From positions 1-5,036 of the forward strand of contig JAKAHI010000132.1 in NCBI GenBank assembly GCA_021815065.1: a stretch of DNA of 5,036 bases, written 5' to 3'. The notes under the pieces were generated by a model. That model was not told where the DNA came from. It made no database searches and worked only from the letters and a program-made list of their open reading frames with translations. Below, in pieces: positions 1 through 5,020 of this stretch (its first letter is position 1; each line of letters begins with the position of its first letter). The stretch comes from a bacterium (lineage in GTDB: Bacteria > JAMCPX01). The position numbers were made by a program, and so were the translations under genes.

Positions 1-1
1 C

Positions 2-748
2 CGATCTACTGCTGTTGCAACAGCCATATTCGTTTATACAGGCTTTGAATGGACGACACCGCTTGCAGAAGAGGTGGCCTCGGGCAAATCAGTACTTTCG
101 TATTCCCTGCCCATATCCGTAGGACTGCTGACGGTAACGTTTGCGCTCTTTGCCTACGCCACGATGGGCATATTACCGCTCAGCCAGGCTGTCCATTCAC
201 CGATCCCGCACTTGATCTTCGGACAAACACTTGCAGGAAAAGCCGGGCTTTATATCATGGCCGGTATCAGCTTCCTTGCAACCATGACTTCTTTTAACGC
301 AGGTGTCATGGGAAACTCGAGACTCCTTTACGCACTCGCGCGGGAAGGAAGCTTCCCGAAGTTTATGAGCAAGCTGCACCCCAAATACTTTACTCCGTGG
401 ATTGCACTTCTCATCGTCTTTTCGATCATAGCCGTCTTTTCGGTTACCATTGCCTATCACCCAAAGGCTTTCCTTGTCCCCATTCTTGTGGCGGCATCCA
501 TAGAAACACTCATGTATTCCATCATCTCATTTTCGGTCATTTCGCTGAGGTACAGGGAAAAGGACACAGCCCGCATCTTCAGGGTAAAAGGAGGAATCAT
601 CGTTCCTTTGTTTACCGGTATAGTGTTCCTGCTGCTCACGGTCGGCATTCTTGCATCATCTTCAAAGTACGTTGCGCTCCTGTTTATCACGGGCTTTGTC
701 CTCTCGTACCTTTATGCAAAATATGTCGTGCCGAGGCTTGAACACTAA
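2..748 (+). CDS. APC-superfamily amino acid permease, C-terminal part (5' end outside window)
   Basis: This is an inner-membrane transporter, probably for amino acids or related compounds. The frame is open from base 2, so the gene starts outside the window; the GTG at 74 lies inside the protein. The visible 248 residues begin with the APC-type TM6 unwound segment (FVYTGFE at 10-16, then LAEEV at 21-25). They continue with membrane segments at about 37-57, 83-102, 133-152, 157-181, 198-218 and 222-241. Between TM8 and TM9 lies the family's cytoplasmic signature: NSRLLYALAREGSFP at 105-119, then KLHPKYFTP at 124-132. This gives six C-terminal helices plus part of TM6, as expected for a 12-TM LeuT-fold carrier. 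The substrate cannot be read from this half. The stop is followed by a 96-bp gap, so it is probably not part of the downstream operon, although no U-rich terminator separates them. The family call is firm and the substrate unknown. Confidence 0.88.
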   Translation, partial: RSTAVATAIFVYTGFEWTTPLAEEVASGKSVLSYSLPISVGLLTVTFALFAYATMGILPLSQAVHSPIPHLIFGQTLAGKAGLYIMAGISFLATMTSFNAGVMGNSRLLYALAREGSFPKFMSKLHPKYFTPWIALLIVFSIIAVFSVTIAYHPKAFLVPILVAASIETLMYSIISFSVISLRYREKDTARIFRVKGGIIVPLFTGIVFLLLTVGILASSSKYVALLFITGFVLSYLYAKYVVPRLEH

Positions 749-750
749 CT

Positions 751-780
751 TTGCACACGATGCCCCAAGTGTGCTATGAA
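751..780 (+). promoter_or_regulatory. Candidate sigma70-type promoter for the regulator operon
   Basis: A weak -35-like TTGCAC (751-756) is separated by 18 bp from TATGAA (775-780). The latter matches TATAAT at four of six positions and is preceded by TG one base upstream (772-773), an extended -10 arrangement. Transcription would begin near 787 and give a leader of about 58 nt that contains the hairpin at 796-820. The -35 match is poor, so this is only a candidate, but it is the best placed one in the only sizeable gap before the five-gene run. Confidence 0.3.
753..774. repeat. Inverted repeat, 6-bp arms with 10-bp spacer (operator or hairpin)
   Basis: GCACAC (753-758) is the exact reverse complement of GTGTGC (769-774). 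It lies between the permease stop and the regulator gene and overlaps the spacer of the candidate promoter at 751-780. No T-tract follows, so it is not a typical intrinsic terminator. The half-sites face the opposite way from a CRP site (TGTGA-N6-TCACA), so it is not a consensus CRP box. It could be an operator for the downstream regulator or a weak end-of-transcript hairpin for the permease. Confidence 0.4.
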
Positions 781-795
781 ATACACAATCACGCT

Positions 796-820
796 ATGGA
801 CAGGTATTACCCCTGTCTAT
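796..820 (+). other. Leader hairpin upstream of the regulator gene
   Basis: The left arm 796-804 (ATGGACAGG) pairs with the right arm 812-820 (CCTGTCTAT) over 9 positions including one G-U, leaving a 7-base loop at 805-811. With one bulge the pairing can extend to G793-C794 with G821-C822. No U-run follows (GCATAACCTT), so it is unlikely to be an intrinsic terminator. It ends 13 bases before the ribosome binding site. Possible roles are mRNA stabilisation, a protein-binding site in RNA or DNA, or a remnant terminator. Confidence 0.45.
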
Positions 821-833
821 GCATAACCTTGAT

Positions 834-839
834 AAGGAG
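834..839 (+). promoter_or_regulatory. Ribosome binding site of the Crp/Fnr-type regulator
   Basis: AAGGAG lies 5 bases before ATG 845 and is the strongest Shine-Dalgarno match in the window. It fixes the start of the regulator. The other genes of the run have weaker or no such motifs, except the last one, which suggests ribosomes load mainly here. Confidence 0.75.
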
Positions 840-844
840 TCTTT

Positions 845-1486
845 ATGGAAGAAGAACTGTTTAAAAGATTTGGCAAGTTATTTCCCAAAGGCACAATACT
901 GTTCCGCGAGGGCGATACGGGCGAAGAAATGTACATCATCAACAACGGAAAGGTAAAAATATTCAAAGAGATTGGAGGCGTAGAAAAGATACTCGCACTC
1001 CTCGGGCAGTCCGATTTCTTCGGAGAAATGTCCCTCTTGAATAAAAAGCCGAGATCCGCAAGTGCCGAAGTCGTCGAAGACGCAAAGATCATGGTCATTA
1101 ACAACAGTACTTTCGATACCATGATGCGGAGCAATGCAGAGATAGCGATAAGGATAATAAGAATCCTTGCCAAGAGGCTTGAGGATGCGGACGTCCAGAT
1201 AGCCAACCTTATGATAAAAGATTCAAACCAGAGAATCATCGTAACCTTACTGAAACTGTCCGAAAGCGGTACAAAAATAGATACCGGGATATTCTTAAAA
1301 ACGGACGTCGAAAAACTGTCGGTCACGACAGGGCTTGAGAAAAACAAGGTAAACGAGATCATAGAAAAGCTTGCAAAAAACAGGCTTATAGAGCTGACAA
1401 ACAACGGCATACTGGTCAGGAATACGGATAATCTAAAGAAATATCTCGATTATCTTGTCATGAAAGAACAGTTTGAAGGAATGTAA
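845..1486 (+). CDS. Crp/Fnr-family transcriptional regulator with cyclic-nucleotide-binding domain
   Basis: This is a cytoplasmic DNA-binding regulator of 213 residues, the usual size for the Crp/Fnr family. The N-terminal beta-roll spans about 10-95: FPKGTILFREGDTGEEMYII (13-32), then the phosphate-binding cassette FGEMSLLNKKPRSASAEV (59-76). The latter contains E61, R70 and S71, equivalent to E72, R82 and S83 of E. coli CRP. The dimerisation helix runs from about 97 to 124 and a winged helix from about 127 to 195, with recognition helix about 165-178. There are no cysteines, so it is not an FNR-type Fe-S sensor. Ungapped alignment by eye with CRP puts A115 and D116 at the base-contacting T127 and S128. 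It puts N167 and E171 at E181 and R185. The fold and cNMP pocket are clear, but ligand and target site probably differ from CRP. The next gene resembles a cyclic nucleotide phosphodiesterase. The start is set by AAGGAG at 834-839. Confidence 0.9.
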   Translation: MEEELFKRFGKLFPKGTILFREGDTGEEMYIINNGKVKIFKEIGGVEKILALLGQSDFFGEMSLLNKKPRSASAEVVEDAKIMVINNSTFDTMMRSNAEIAIRIIRILAKRLEDADVQIANLMIKDSNQRIIVTLLKLSESGTKIDTGIFLKTDVEKLSVTTGLEKNKVNEIIEKLAKNRLIELTNNGILVRNTDNLKKYLDYLVMKEQFEGM

Positions 1487-1504
1487 GGGGGAATGAGAGG
1501 CGAT

Positions 1505-2266
1505 ATGAAGATAAGGGTACTTGGTTGTCATGGCGGGGAACTGCCGGATTTCAGAACGACCTCATTTTTGATAAATAAGAGAATCATCCTCGATGCAGGT
1601 GCCGTCACCGGCGTTCTCAATCTGAAAGAGCAGCTCGCAATAGAGCACGTCGTACTAACGCATGCACACGCCGATCATTCCCGCGATACTCTCTTTCTCG
1701 CTGATAATGTAATCGGCTCAAACGGGAAAGGTTTTATGCTGTACGGTATGCCCGTAGTTTTAAAAAGCATAAAACAGCACCTGCTGAACTGGCATATATG
1801 GCCTGATTTCACAGAACTTCCGGACAAGAGCAACCCTGTAATTACGATGCAGGAAGTCGAAAGCGAGAATACGGTTGTAATCAATGGTTTGGAGGTTACG
1901 CTCTGCATGGTGAACCATACCGTTCCCGCAGCCGGTGTACTGATAGACGACGGTAACAACAGCGTAGTATTCAGCTCTGACACGGCACCCACGGACAGGA
2001 TATGGGAATTAGCAGCAAAGAAAAAAAACCTGAAAGCGGTTTTTATCGAATGTTCTTATCCGGAGGAAAAAAAAGAGCTCGCTCTCCTTTCAAAACATCT
2101 TACCCCGGCACTGCTGAGAGATGAAATAAAAAAAATCGGGAGGGACACCATGGTATACGTCTATCACATAAAACCGCAGTTCTATAAACGGATTATCAAA
2201 GAGCTGAAACAACAGCACCTGCCGCACATCGAAGCCGTAAAACTTAATCAGGTCATAAACATATAA
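1505..2266 (+). CDS. MBL-fold hydrolase resembling class II 3',5'-cyclic nucleotide phosphodiesterase
   Basis: The product is a metallo-beta-lactamase-fold metallohydrolase, 253 residues from this start. It retains the metal ligands of the fold: THAHADH (H53, H55, D57, H58), NHTVP (H138), SSDT (D159) and YHIKP (H221). SKHLTP (H198) and NWHIWPDFT (95-103) are what I recall from bacterial relatives of the PDE1/class II cyclic nucleotide phosphodiesterase group (COG5212-like). The predicted reaction is hydrolysis of a 3',5'-cyclic nucleotide to a 5'-nucleotide. This is inferred from family resemblance; another phosphodiester substrate is possible. No signal peptide is evident. ATG 1505 is preferred because the protein then begins MKIRVLG, as relatives do, with GAGAGG 4 bases upstream. 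ATG 1493 is in frame and adds four residues, but its G-rich stretch abuts the start codon. It lies 18 bp after the regulator and touches accD. Confidence 0.82.
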   Translation: MKIRVLGCHGGELPDFRTTSFLINKRIILDAGAVTGVLNLKEQLAIEHVVLTHAHADHSRDTLFLADNVIGSNGKGFMLYGMPVVLKSIKQHLLNWHIWPDFTELPDKSNPVITMQEVESENTVVINGLEVTLCMVNHTVPAAGVLIDDGNNSVVFSSDTAPTDRIWELAAKKKNLKAVFIECSYPEEKKELALLSKHLTPALLRDEIKKIGRDTMVYVYHIKPQFYKRIIKELKQQHLPHIEAVKLNQVINI

Positions 2267-3112
2267 ATGCCACTATTCGGTTCGGACAACAAAACAAAAA
2301 ACAGCCTCGACGGTCTATGGATAAAATGCAACAACTGCGGCGAGATCATCTACAAAAAAGAGGTTGAAAAAAATCTCAAGGTCTGTCCGAAATGCAATTA
2401 CCATTTCAGATTATCCTCGGAGGAATGGATAGACATACTCATCGATCAAAACAGCTTTCACGAGTTATGGCCTGATATCGAATCGATCGATCCTCTGGAT
2501 TTCAAGGACAGAACAAGGTACAGGGATAAGCTCAAGGAGACCCAGAAACAGACCGGTAAAAAAGACGCTATTGTTACAGGATATGGTTTGATAAACGAAT
2601 TGTTCGTTCATATCGGTATTTTTGACTTTAATTTTATGGGCGGGAGTATGGGCAGCGTTGTGGGAGAAAAGATCACGCGATTGATAGAAAAGACAGCAGA
2701 AGAACGATCCAATCTCCTTATCGTGACATCCTCCGGAGGAGCAAGGATGCAGGAAGGCATTTTTTCACTTTTACAGATGGCGAAAACGAACGCCGCCTTA
2801 AGCAGATTAAACGGCAGCAAATCTCTTTATATGTCCCTGCTTACGGACCCCACGACAGGAGGGGTTGCCGCAAGCTTTGCAAGTATAGCGGACATTATCA
2901 TTGCCGAACCAAAGGCATTAATCGGATTTGCAGGACCAAGGGTTATATCAGACACAATCGGACAAAAATTACCGGAAGGTTTCCAGAGGGCAGAGTTCCT
3001 GCTTGAACACGGGATGATCGATATGGTCGTCGAAAGAAAAGTAATAAAAAAAACCATTGCCCAGATCATACGGCTGCTCGGCAACACGGAAAGGAAAACG
3101 GTGCAGCTATGA
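2267..3112 (+). CDS. accD: Acetyl-CoA carboxylase carboxyltransferase subunit beta
   Basis: AccD, with AccA, transfers the carboxyl group from carboxybiotin on AccB to acetyl-CoA to make malonyl-CoA, the first committed step of fatty acid synthesis. The 281 residues start with the family's zinc ribbon (C21, C24, C40, C43). The crotonase-type carboxyltransferase domain follows: FMGGSMGSVVG at 123-133, oxyanion-type SSGGARMQE at 155-163, LTDPTTGGVAASFA at 192-205, AEPKALIGFAGPRVI at 213-227, and LPEGFQRAEFLLEHGMIDM at 235-253. It is slightly shorter than the E. coli protein (304) through a shorter C-terminal tail. ATG 2267 directly abuts the previous TAA (2264-2266) and has no good Shine-Dalgarno (only AGG about 14 bases upstream), so translation is probably coupled. 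No accA, accB or accC is in the window. Identification is firm. Confidence 0.97.
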   Translation: MPLFGSDNKTKNSLDGLWIKCNNCGEIIYKKEVEKNLKVCPKCNYHFRLSSEEWIDILIDQNSFHELWPDIESIDPLDFKDRTRYRDKLKETQKQTGKKDAIVTGYGLINELFVHIGIFDFNFMGGSMGSVVGEKITRLIEKTAEERSNLLIVTSSGGARMQEGIFSLLQMAKTNAALSRLNGSKSLYMSLLTDPTTGGVAASFASIADIIIAEPKALIGFAGPRVISDTIGQKLPEGFQRAEFLLEHGMIDMVVERKVIKKTIAQIIRLLGNTERKTVQL

Positions 3113-3618
3113 CAGCATTCCATATATTCTTAACGATACTCCTTTTCGCCATTATGATCCTGTCGACACTCTCTATTGTGTTCGGCATGCCCGGCACCCT
3201 GATATCTTTCATCGCCGTACTGCTCTTCGTTCTGATAACAAAGGCGCAGTACATCGGCTGGACAACGGTGATCGTTTTAGCACTCCTTACACTCATGGGT
3301 GAACTGGGAGAGCTCCTGTTCGGGGTGAAAGATGCGGCAAAGGCCGGCGTGTCCCGGAAGGCTGTTATTGTCTCAATAATAGGAGGTATCGCCGGGTCTG
3401 TCGTTCTGGCCCCTTTTCTGCTCGGTATCGGCGCGCTCATCGGCGCTGCATTGGGGACTTTCACCGGTGCCTTTGCAGTATCAATCATGGAGAGCAGGCA
3501 CGCCCTTGATGCGGCACACAAAGGCTGGGTATCTGCAATAGGAAGGCTAAAAGGCACAATTTTCAAAGGCCTCATCGCAATCACCATGCTCATTATTTGT
3601 ATCGTTGAAATACTATAA
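3109..3618 (+). CDS. DUF456-family integral membrane protein
   Basis: This is a 169-residue, strongly hydrophobic protein with about six predicted membrane segments (roughly 3-23, 30-46, 50-68, 86-105, 107-125 and 150-168). The pattern fits DUF456: GMPGT near 26-30 at the start of TM2, an acidic GELGELLFGVKDAAKAGVSRKA stretch at about 64-85 between TM3 and TM4 (GEL, GVK and GVSR are its key parts), then glycine-rich helices (IIGGIAG, GIGALIGAALG). The family has no settled biochemical function that I know of, so none is assigned. Its ATG overlaps the accD stop as ATGA (3109-3112), a hallmark of translational coupling; the nearest AAGGA (3091-3095) is 13 bases upstream. Position between accD and an acyl-CoA dehydrogenase might hint at a lipid or envelope connection, but that is weak. 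Confidence 0.85.
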   Translation: MTAFHIFLTILLFAIMILSTLSIVFGMPGTLISFIAVLLFVLITKAQYIGWTTVIVLALLTLMGELGELLFGVKDAAKAGVSRKAVIVSIIGGIAGSVVLAPFLLGIGALIGAALGTFTGAFAVSIMESRHALDAAHKGWVSAIGRLKGTIFKGLIAITMLIICIVEIL

Positions 3619-3619
3619 C

Positions 3620-3624
3620 GGGAG
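3620..3624 (+). promoter_or_regulatory. Ribosome binding site deciding a GTG start
   Basis: GGGAG lies 5 bases before GTG 3630 and begins two bases after the DUF456 stop (3616-3618). It supports the GTG as the true start of the acyl-CoA dehydrogenase. The encoded N-terminus (KGTDFYLLDDLLSEEE) fits the start of glutaryl-CoA dehydrogenases. Confidence 0.65.
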
Positions 3625-3629
3625 ATTCC

Positions 3630-4808
3630 GTGAAACAAGTGAAGGGTACAGACTTCTATTTACTCGATGATTTACTATCCGAAGAAGAACGGTTCACCAG
3701 GCACAGCGTCAGAGAATTCGTCGACAGGGAATTTATGCCGAAGGTGCGGCAGTCATTCAGGGATGCGCGGTTTCCTATGGAGGTTATTCCCGGTCTCGGG
3801 AAACTCGGTGTGTTTGGTGCCAGTATCGAGGGCTACGGGTGTAACAAGGTAAGCGGCATATCATACGGATTAATGATGCAGGAGCTTGAACGGGGAGATT
3901 CGGGCTTGAGGAGCTTTGCCTCTGTTCAGAGCTCCCTCGCCATGACGGCTATCCATGAATTCGGCAGTGAGGAACAGAAAAATCTTTGGCTGCCCCTGCT
4001 TGCCGGTGGACAAAAGATAGGATGCTTCGGGCTCACGGAACCGGACTTCGGCTCAAACCCTTCGGGCATGCGGACAACAGCACTCAAGGAGGGCGGCCAT
4101 TATATACTGAACGGCTCGAAAATGTGGATAACAAACGGCTCTATTGCTGATATCGCTGTCGTGTGGGCAAAAACAAACAAAGATGATCCCAAAAGCATCA
4201 AGGGGTTCCTTGTCGAAAAAGGCACTCCGGGCTTTACTGCAAAAGACATACACGGCAAGCTATCCATGCGGGCATCGGTTACATCGGAACTAAACTTCGA
4301 CGAATGTAAGATCGACGGGGACCATGTCCTGCCAAAGACGGGCGGGCTTAAATCTCCGCTTACCTGCCTTATGCATGCACGGTACAGCATTGCATGGGGG
4401 GCACTCGGTGCTGCTATGGCGTGCTATGAAGAGGCACTCGGCTACGCCAGGGAGCGGATTCAGTTTTCAAAGCCCATTGCAGGCTATCAGCTTGTGCAGG
4501 AGAGACTCGTATGGATGTTATCCGAGATAACCAAGGCACAGCTTCTCGCCTGGCGTATGGGAAAAATGCAGGACAACGGCAGTTTAAAACATTATCATGT
4601 TTCACTTGCAAAGCTGAATAACGTAAAAATCGCGCTCGAGATCGCAAGGAGTTGCCGCGACATTCTCGGCGCAAACGGAATAACCGATGATTACCAATGC
4701 ATGAGGCACATGAACAACCTAGAAAGCGTGTATACCTACGAAGGAACGAACAACATCCACACCCTTATACTCGGAGAACACATAACCGGCATCAAGGCGT
4801 TCGAATAA
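3630..4808 (+). CDS. gcdH: Glutaryl-CoA dehydrogenase-type acyl-CoA dehydrogenase
   Basis: This is an FAD-dependent enzyme of 392 residues, full family length, predicted to oxidise glutaryl-CoA and decarboxylate it to crotonyl-CoA and CO2, passing electrons to ETF. It would act in lysine/tryptophan or anaerobic aromatic (benzoyl-CoA) degradation. GcdH-like stretches include ELERGDSGLRSFASVQSSLA (85-104), GCFGLTEPDFGSNP (131-144), the flavin-contacting MWITNG (165-170), ARYSIAWGALGAA (250-262), RIQFSKPIAGYQLVQ (276-290) and TYEGTNNIHTLILG (369-382). E371 is the predicted catalytic base. E87, R94 and S98 match the glutaryl-binding residues known from human GCDH, and Y370 precedes the base. To my knowledge Tyr there marks decarboxylating enzymes, with Val in the non-decarboxylating Desulfococcus type. 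Another short dicarboxylyl-CoA is possible. The start is GTG, 11 bp after DUF456, with GGGAG upstream. No ETF genes are visible. Confidence 0.92.
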   Translation: MKQVKGTDFYLLDDLLSEEERFTRHSVREFVDREFMPKVRQSFRDARFPMEVIPGLGKLGVFGASIEGYGCNKVSGISYGLMMQELERGDSGLRSFASVQSSLAMTAIHEFGSEEQKNLWLPLLAGGQKIGCFGLTEPDFGSNPSGMRTTALKEGGHYILNGSKMWITNGSIADIAVVWAKTNKDDPKSIKGFLVEKGTPGFTAKDIHGKLSMRASVTSELNFDECKIDGDHVLPKTGGLKSPLTCLMHARYSIAWGALGAAMACYEEALGYARERIQFSKPIAGYQLVQERLVWMLSEITKAQLLAWRMGKMQDNGSLKHYHVSLAKLNNVKIALEIARSCRDILGANGITDDYQCMRHMNNLESVYTYEGTNNIHTLILGEHITGIKAFE

Positions 4809-4830
4809 CGAAAGTAAGAGACACGTCCCC

Positions 4831-4842
4831 CGGGTTAACCCG
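4831..4842. repeat. Perfect 12-bp palindrome after gcdH
   Basis: CGGGTTAACCCG is fully self-complementary and lies 22 bases after the gcdH stop. As RNA it could form only a 4-bp GC stem with a UUAA loop, and it is followed by AAAAA rather than U, so it does not look like a terminator for the + strand. A protein-binding site is equally possible. Confidence 0.4.
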
Positions 4843-4844
4843 AA

Positions 4845-4854
4845 AAATGCATTT
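4845..4854. repeat. 10-bp AT-rich palindrome next to the GC palindrome
   Basis: AAATGCATTT is self-complementary and begins two bases after the 12-bp palindrome at 4831-4842. Two adjacent palindromes in a gap between transcription units fit an operator region, but chance is a real alternative for a 10-bp AT-rich sequence. Confidence 0.25.
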
Positions 4855-4876
4855 GCAAAATAAGGAAGTTTATGCA

Positions 4877-4954
4877 ATGAGCGATAATCCCGCGTCAAAT
4901 ACAGGTATTCTTCGAAAATCCGATAAGGAAACCATACCGGGTAATAGCATATAA
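4877..4954 (+). CDS. Possible small ORF, 25 codons, unknown
   Basis: An ATG at 4877 is preceded by AAGGAAG (4862-4868) at 8 bases, a good Shine-Dalgarno arrangement, and opens 25 codons ending at TAA 4952-4954. The peptide is polar (begins MSDNPASN, ends TIPGNSI) with no membrane segment or cysteines, and I do not recognise it. Another ATG at 4872 in a different frame stops after two codons. After the TAA the same frame stays open to the window end. It may be a true small protein, a leader peptide, the start of a gene broken by a stop, or noise. Confidence 0.25.
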   Translation: MSDNPASNTGILRKSDKETIPGNSI

Positions 4955-5020
4955 ACATACAGAGGACTAAAAGCTCGTTCCTATAAGGAAACTTATAGAT
5001 ATCAGGTGGATCGCGGGATT
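4886..5020. repeat. 9-bp perfect inverted repeat bracketing the tail region
   Basis: AATCCCGCG (4886-4894) is the exact reverse complement of CGCGGGATT (5012-5020). One flanking U-G pair (4885 with 5021) could extend it. The enclosed 117 bases hold the hairpin at 4981-4998. As RNA this would be a long-range closing stem around an inner hairpin; as DNA it could be two binding sites in opposite orientation. Confidence 0.3.
4981..4998 (+). other. Perfect 7-bp hairpin with GAAA tetraloop
   Basis: CTATAAG (4981-4987), loop GAAA (4988-4991) and CTTATAG (4992-4998) form a perfect stem capped by a GNRA-type loop. The stem is AU-rich. The arm-loop junction contains AAGGA, a Shine-Dalgarno-like string that would be partly hidden when folded. 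No U-run follows, so it is not a standard terminator. A competing smaller stem (TTCC 4978-4981 with GGAA 4987-4990) cannot form at the same time. Confidence 0.4.

Noticed and set aside
770..787. Possible CRP box (TGTG and CACA) upstream of the regulator
   Set aside because: The half-sites are separated by 10 bases instead of the 8 of a CRP site, the outer A/T positions do not match, and the recognition helix of this regulator lacks the CRP contact residues.
796..820. Intrinsic terminator for the permease gene
   Set aside because: The stem is good, but no U-tract follows and it lies only 13 bases before the regulator's ribosome binding site.
817..1410. Minus-strand ORF of 197 codons opposite the regulator gene
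   Set aside because: It is the antisense shadow of a clear Crp/Fnr coding region, has a Ser/Phe/Ile-rich composition typical of reverse-strand reading, and matches no family I recognise.
2267..3112. AccD-like protein as a carboxyltransferase subunit of a glutaconyl- or propionyl-CoA enzyme
   Set aside because: The N-terminal zinc ribbon (C21, C24, C40, C43), the 281-residue length and the near-identical motif blocks are those of genuine AccD. Biotin-dependent acyl-CoA decarboxylase or propionyl-CoA subunits are much longer and lack this ribbon.
3066..3638. Minus-strand ORF of 190 codons opposite the DUF456 gene
   Set aside because: It covers the whole DUF456 gene in antisense, with low-complexity composition (many Ala, Pro, Ser, Ile). 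The + strand frame has family motifs and operon-like overlaps, so this is a shadow.
4831..4847. Intrinsic terminator after gcdH
   Set aside because: The stem is only 4 bp and is followed by A residues on the + strand. On the minus strand the T-run comes before, not after, the stem.
4719..4958. Minus-strand ORF of 79 codons over the end of gcdH and the tail
   Set aside because: Most of its length is antisense to the conserved C-terminus of the dehydrogenase, there is no convincing ribosome binding site, and the protein is not recognised.
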